Part shown: piece by piece, positions 5,569 through 6,950 of the stretch | How positions within the stretch are numbered: position 1 is the first letter of the stretch | How the letters are laid out: each line of letters starts with the position of its first letter | Assembly (NCBI GenBank): GCA_034406555.1 | Contig: DASCRM010000121.1 | Location: 1-6,950, forward strand | Origin: SHYR01 sp034406555 | Lineage (GTDB): Bacteria > Chloroflexota > Dehalococcoidia > UBA2979 | DNA length: 6,950 bases | Reading direction: 5' to 3' | The notes under the pieces: model-generated | The model's input: only the letters and a program-made list of their open reading frames with translations | Database searches by the model: none | What the model was told of the DNA's origin: nothing | Made by a program: the position numbers and the translations under genes

Positions 5569-6950
5569 ATGATGACAAAGACTGACTACGAGGTCGTGAT
5601 CGGGCTGGAGACGCACATCCAGCTCAAGACCCGCTCCAAGATGTTCTGCACCTGCGAGCGGTACTACTTCGACACCGTGCCGAACACCCACGCTTGCCCG
5701 GTCTGCCTCGCGATGCCGGGGATGCTGCCGGTGATCAACGGCCAAGCCGTGACCTTCACGATCCTCACGGGCCTCGCGCTCGGTTGCGAGATCCCGCTGC
5801 ACTCCAAGTTCGACCGCAAGAACTACCCGTACCCCGACCTGCTGAAGGGCTACCAGATCTCGCAGTTCGACCAGCCGCTCTGCCTCAACGGCGGACTGGA
5901 GATCGAGGCCGACGGCGTCACGAGCTTCGTACACCTGGAGCGCATCCACCTCGAAGAGGACACCGCGCGGCTGCTGCACCGCGACGACGGCAGCGGCGAG
6001 GGCTACTCGCTGCTCGACGTGAATCGCGCCGGGGTGCCGCTGATGGAGGTCGTGACGCAGCCCGACATGCACTCCAGCGGCGAGGCGATCGCCTACCTGC
6101 GCAAGCTGCGGCAGACGTTGCGTTACCTCGGCGTCTCGGACGCGGATATGGAGAAGGGTTCCTTCCGCTGCGACGCCAACATCTCGCTGCGCCCGCGCGG
6201 GCAGGAAGAGCTCGGCGCCAAGGTCGAGGTCAAGAACATGAACTCCTTCCGCGCGATTCAGCGCGCGTTGGAGACCGAGATCGTGCGCCAGACCGCACTG
6301 CTCGACGCGGGCGAATCAATCGCTCAGGAGACCCGCGGCTACACTGATGACACCGGCGAAACCGTCTCGCAACGGTCGAAGGAGGAGGCCCACGACTACC
6401 GCTACTTCCCGGAGCCCGACCTCCCGCCCCTGCAGACGGAGGCCTCCGTCGTCGACGAGCTGCGCGCGGAATTGCCGGAGCTGCCGGACGCCAAGCGGGA
6501 GCGTTTCCAGCAGCAGTACAGCCTCAGCGCGGAGGACGCGCACATGCTGGCCGAGACGCGGGCGCGTGCCGACGCCTTCGAGGAGACGATCGGGCACTCG
6601 TCGCCGGGTCGCGCGAGGGAGATCGCCCGCTGGCTGATCGGCGATGTTGCCGCGCTACTGAACCAGGCCGGTGCCGACGCCGAGCTGGCGGACACGAAGC
6701 TCACACCGAAGCACATCGCCGAGCTGGTCGACCTGATCGAGGACGGCTCGATCACCGCCGCCAGTGCCAAGGAGGTGCTCAACGCCGCCTTCGAGAGCGG
6801 CGAGATACCCTCCGCGATCGTTGAGGCGCGCGGGCTCGGTCGCGTCGATGACGACAGCGCGCTCGACGGCATCGCTGCCGGCGTGCTGGAAGCGAACCCG
6901 AAGGCAGTCGAGGACTACCGAGGCGGCAAGGACAGCGCAATCAAGTTCCT
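5569..6950 (+). CDS. gatB: Aspartyl/glutamyl-tRNA(Asn/Gln) amidotransferase subunit B, nearly complete (3' end beyond window)
   Basis: 460 codons are visible out of a usual 475-480, so only the last 15-20 residues are missing. GatB binds misacylated Glu-tRNA(Gln) or Asp-tRNA(Asn) and, with GatA and GatC, phosphorylates and amidates the carried residue in the cytoplasm. Seen: start MMTKTDYEVVIGLETHIQLK, zinc-site cysteines 27, 29, 43 and 46 (FCTCE and HACPVC), DRKNYPYPDLLKGYQISQ, the family signature LLDVNRAGVPLMEV (148-161), FRCDANISLR, KVEVKNMNSF and EEAHDYRYFPEPDLPP. From about residue 320 comes the helical domain and YqeY-like tail, including LTPKHIAELVDL, GSITAASAKEVLN and the C-terminal YRGGKDSAIKF. 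All expected motifs are intact, with no frameshift over 1.38 kb. No gatA or gatC is in the window; downstream sequence is not visible. Presence implies the indirect route to Gln-tRNA or Asn-tRNA. Confidence 0.97.
   Translation, partial: MMTKTDYEVVIGLETHIQLKTRSKMFCTCERYYFDTVPNTHACPVCLAMPGMLPVINGQAVTFTILTGLALGCEIPLHSKFDRKNYPYPDLLKGYQISQFDQPLCLNGGLEIEADGVTSFVHLERIHLEEDTARLLHRDDGSGEGYSLLDVNRAGVPLMEVVTQPDMHSSGEAIAYLRKLRQTLRYLGVSDADMEKGSFRCDANISLRPRGQEELGAKVEVKNMNSFRAIQRALETEIVRQTALLDAGESIAQETRGYTDDTGETVSQRSKEEAHDYRYFPEPDLPPLQTEASVVDELRAELPELPDAKRERFQQQYSLSAEDAHMLAETRARADAFEETIGHSSPGRAREIARWLIGDVAALLNQAGADAELADTKLTPKHIAELVDLIEDGSITAASAKEVLNAAFESGEIPSAIVEARGLGRVDDDSALDGIAAGVLEANPKAVEDYRGGKDSAIKF

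Noticed and set aside
4490..5572. A 360-codon plus-strand frame running through the DUF402 and DUF3291 regions
   Set aside because: The first half is antisense to the intact DUF402 gene and the tail is frameshifted nonsense; only 5066 to about 5371 is real DUF3291 coding sequence.
5536..6072. A 178-codon minus-strand frame inside gatB
   Set aside because: Shadow frame; gatB motifs are continuous on the plus strand.
1..6950. A new defence, mobile or biosynthetic system
   Set aside because: Each gene belongs to a known, unrelated family; there are no transposase, nuclease, toxin-antitoxin or reverse transcriptase motifs and no repeat array.

Overview
The window is about 66% GC by eye and reads as ordinary bacterial chromosome. 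Two things point to Chloroflexota: a secreted protein with a long Thr/Ala/Pro (TPTATPT-like) hinge, typical of that phylum, and the general appearance of the GatB and RarA sequences. This placement is an inference from style; there is no rRNA in the window to confirm it. I see no tRNA, rRNA, CRISPR array, insertion sequence or phage gene.

Layout, left to right. Positions 1-469 (minus strand) hold the N-terminal part of a biotin-dependent acyl-CoA carboxylase carboxyltransferase subunit, which runs off the left edge. Positions 587-1874 (minus) hold a 12-segment APC-family amino acid permease gene broken by two frameshifts and one in-frame TAG. A 49-bp divergent promoter region (1875-1923) separates it from rarA/mgsA (1924-3273, plus), an intact AAA+ clamp-loader-like ATPase of replication restart and recombination. 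Three bases after rarA comes a secreted YHYH-domain protein (3277-4440, plus), probably in the same transcript. A DUF402 (FomD/Ntdp-like) phosphatase gene (4448-4951, minus) converges on it with a 7-bp gap. A DUF3291 gene (5066-5513, plus) diverges from the DUF402 gene and carries two single-base frameshifts. gatB (5569-6950, plus), subunit B of the tRNA-dependent amidotransferase, starts 55 bp later and lacks only its last few residues at the right edge.

The genes are mostly unrelated housekeeping or accessory functions. The only likely operon is rarA plus the YHYH gene. The permease and the carboxyltransferase share a strand, but a 117-bp gap with its own possible promoter separates them.

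The most notable features are (a) two decayed genes holding all five apparent lesions while the four intact or partial genes hold none, (b) back-to-back candidate leaderless promoters between the permease and rarA, and (c) an uncharacterised YHYH protein coupled to a DNA-maintenance gene. I found no convincing new multi-gene system.
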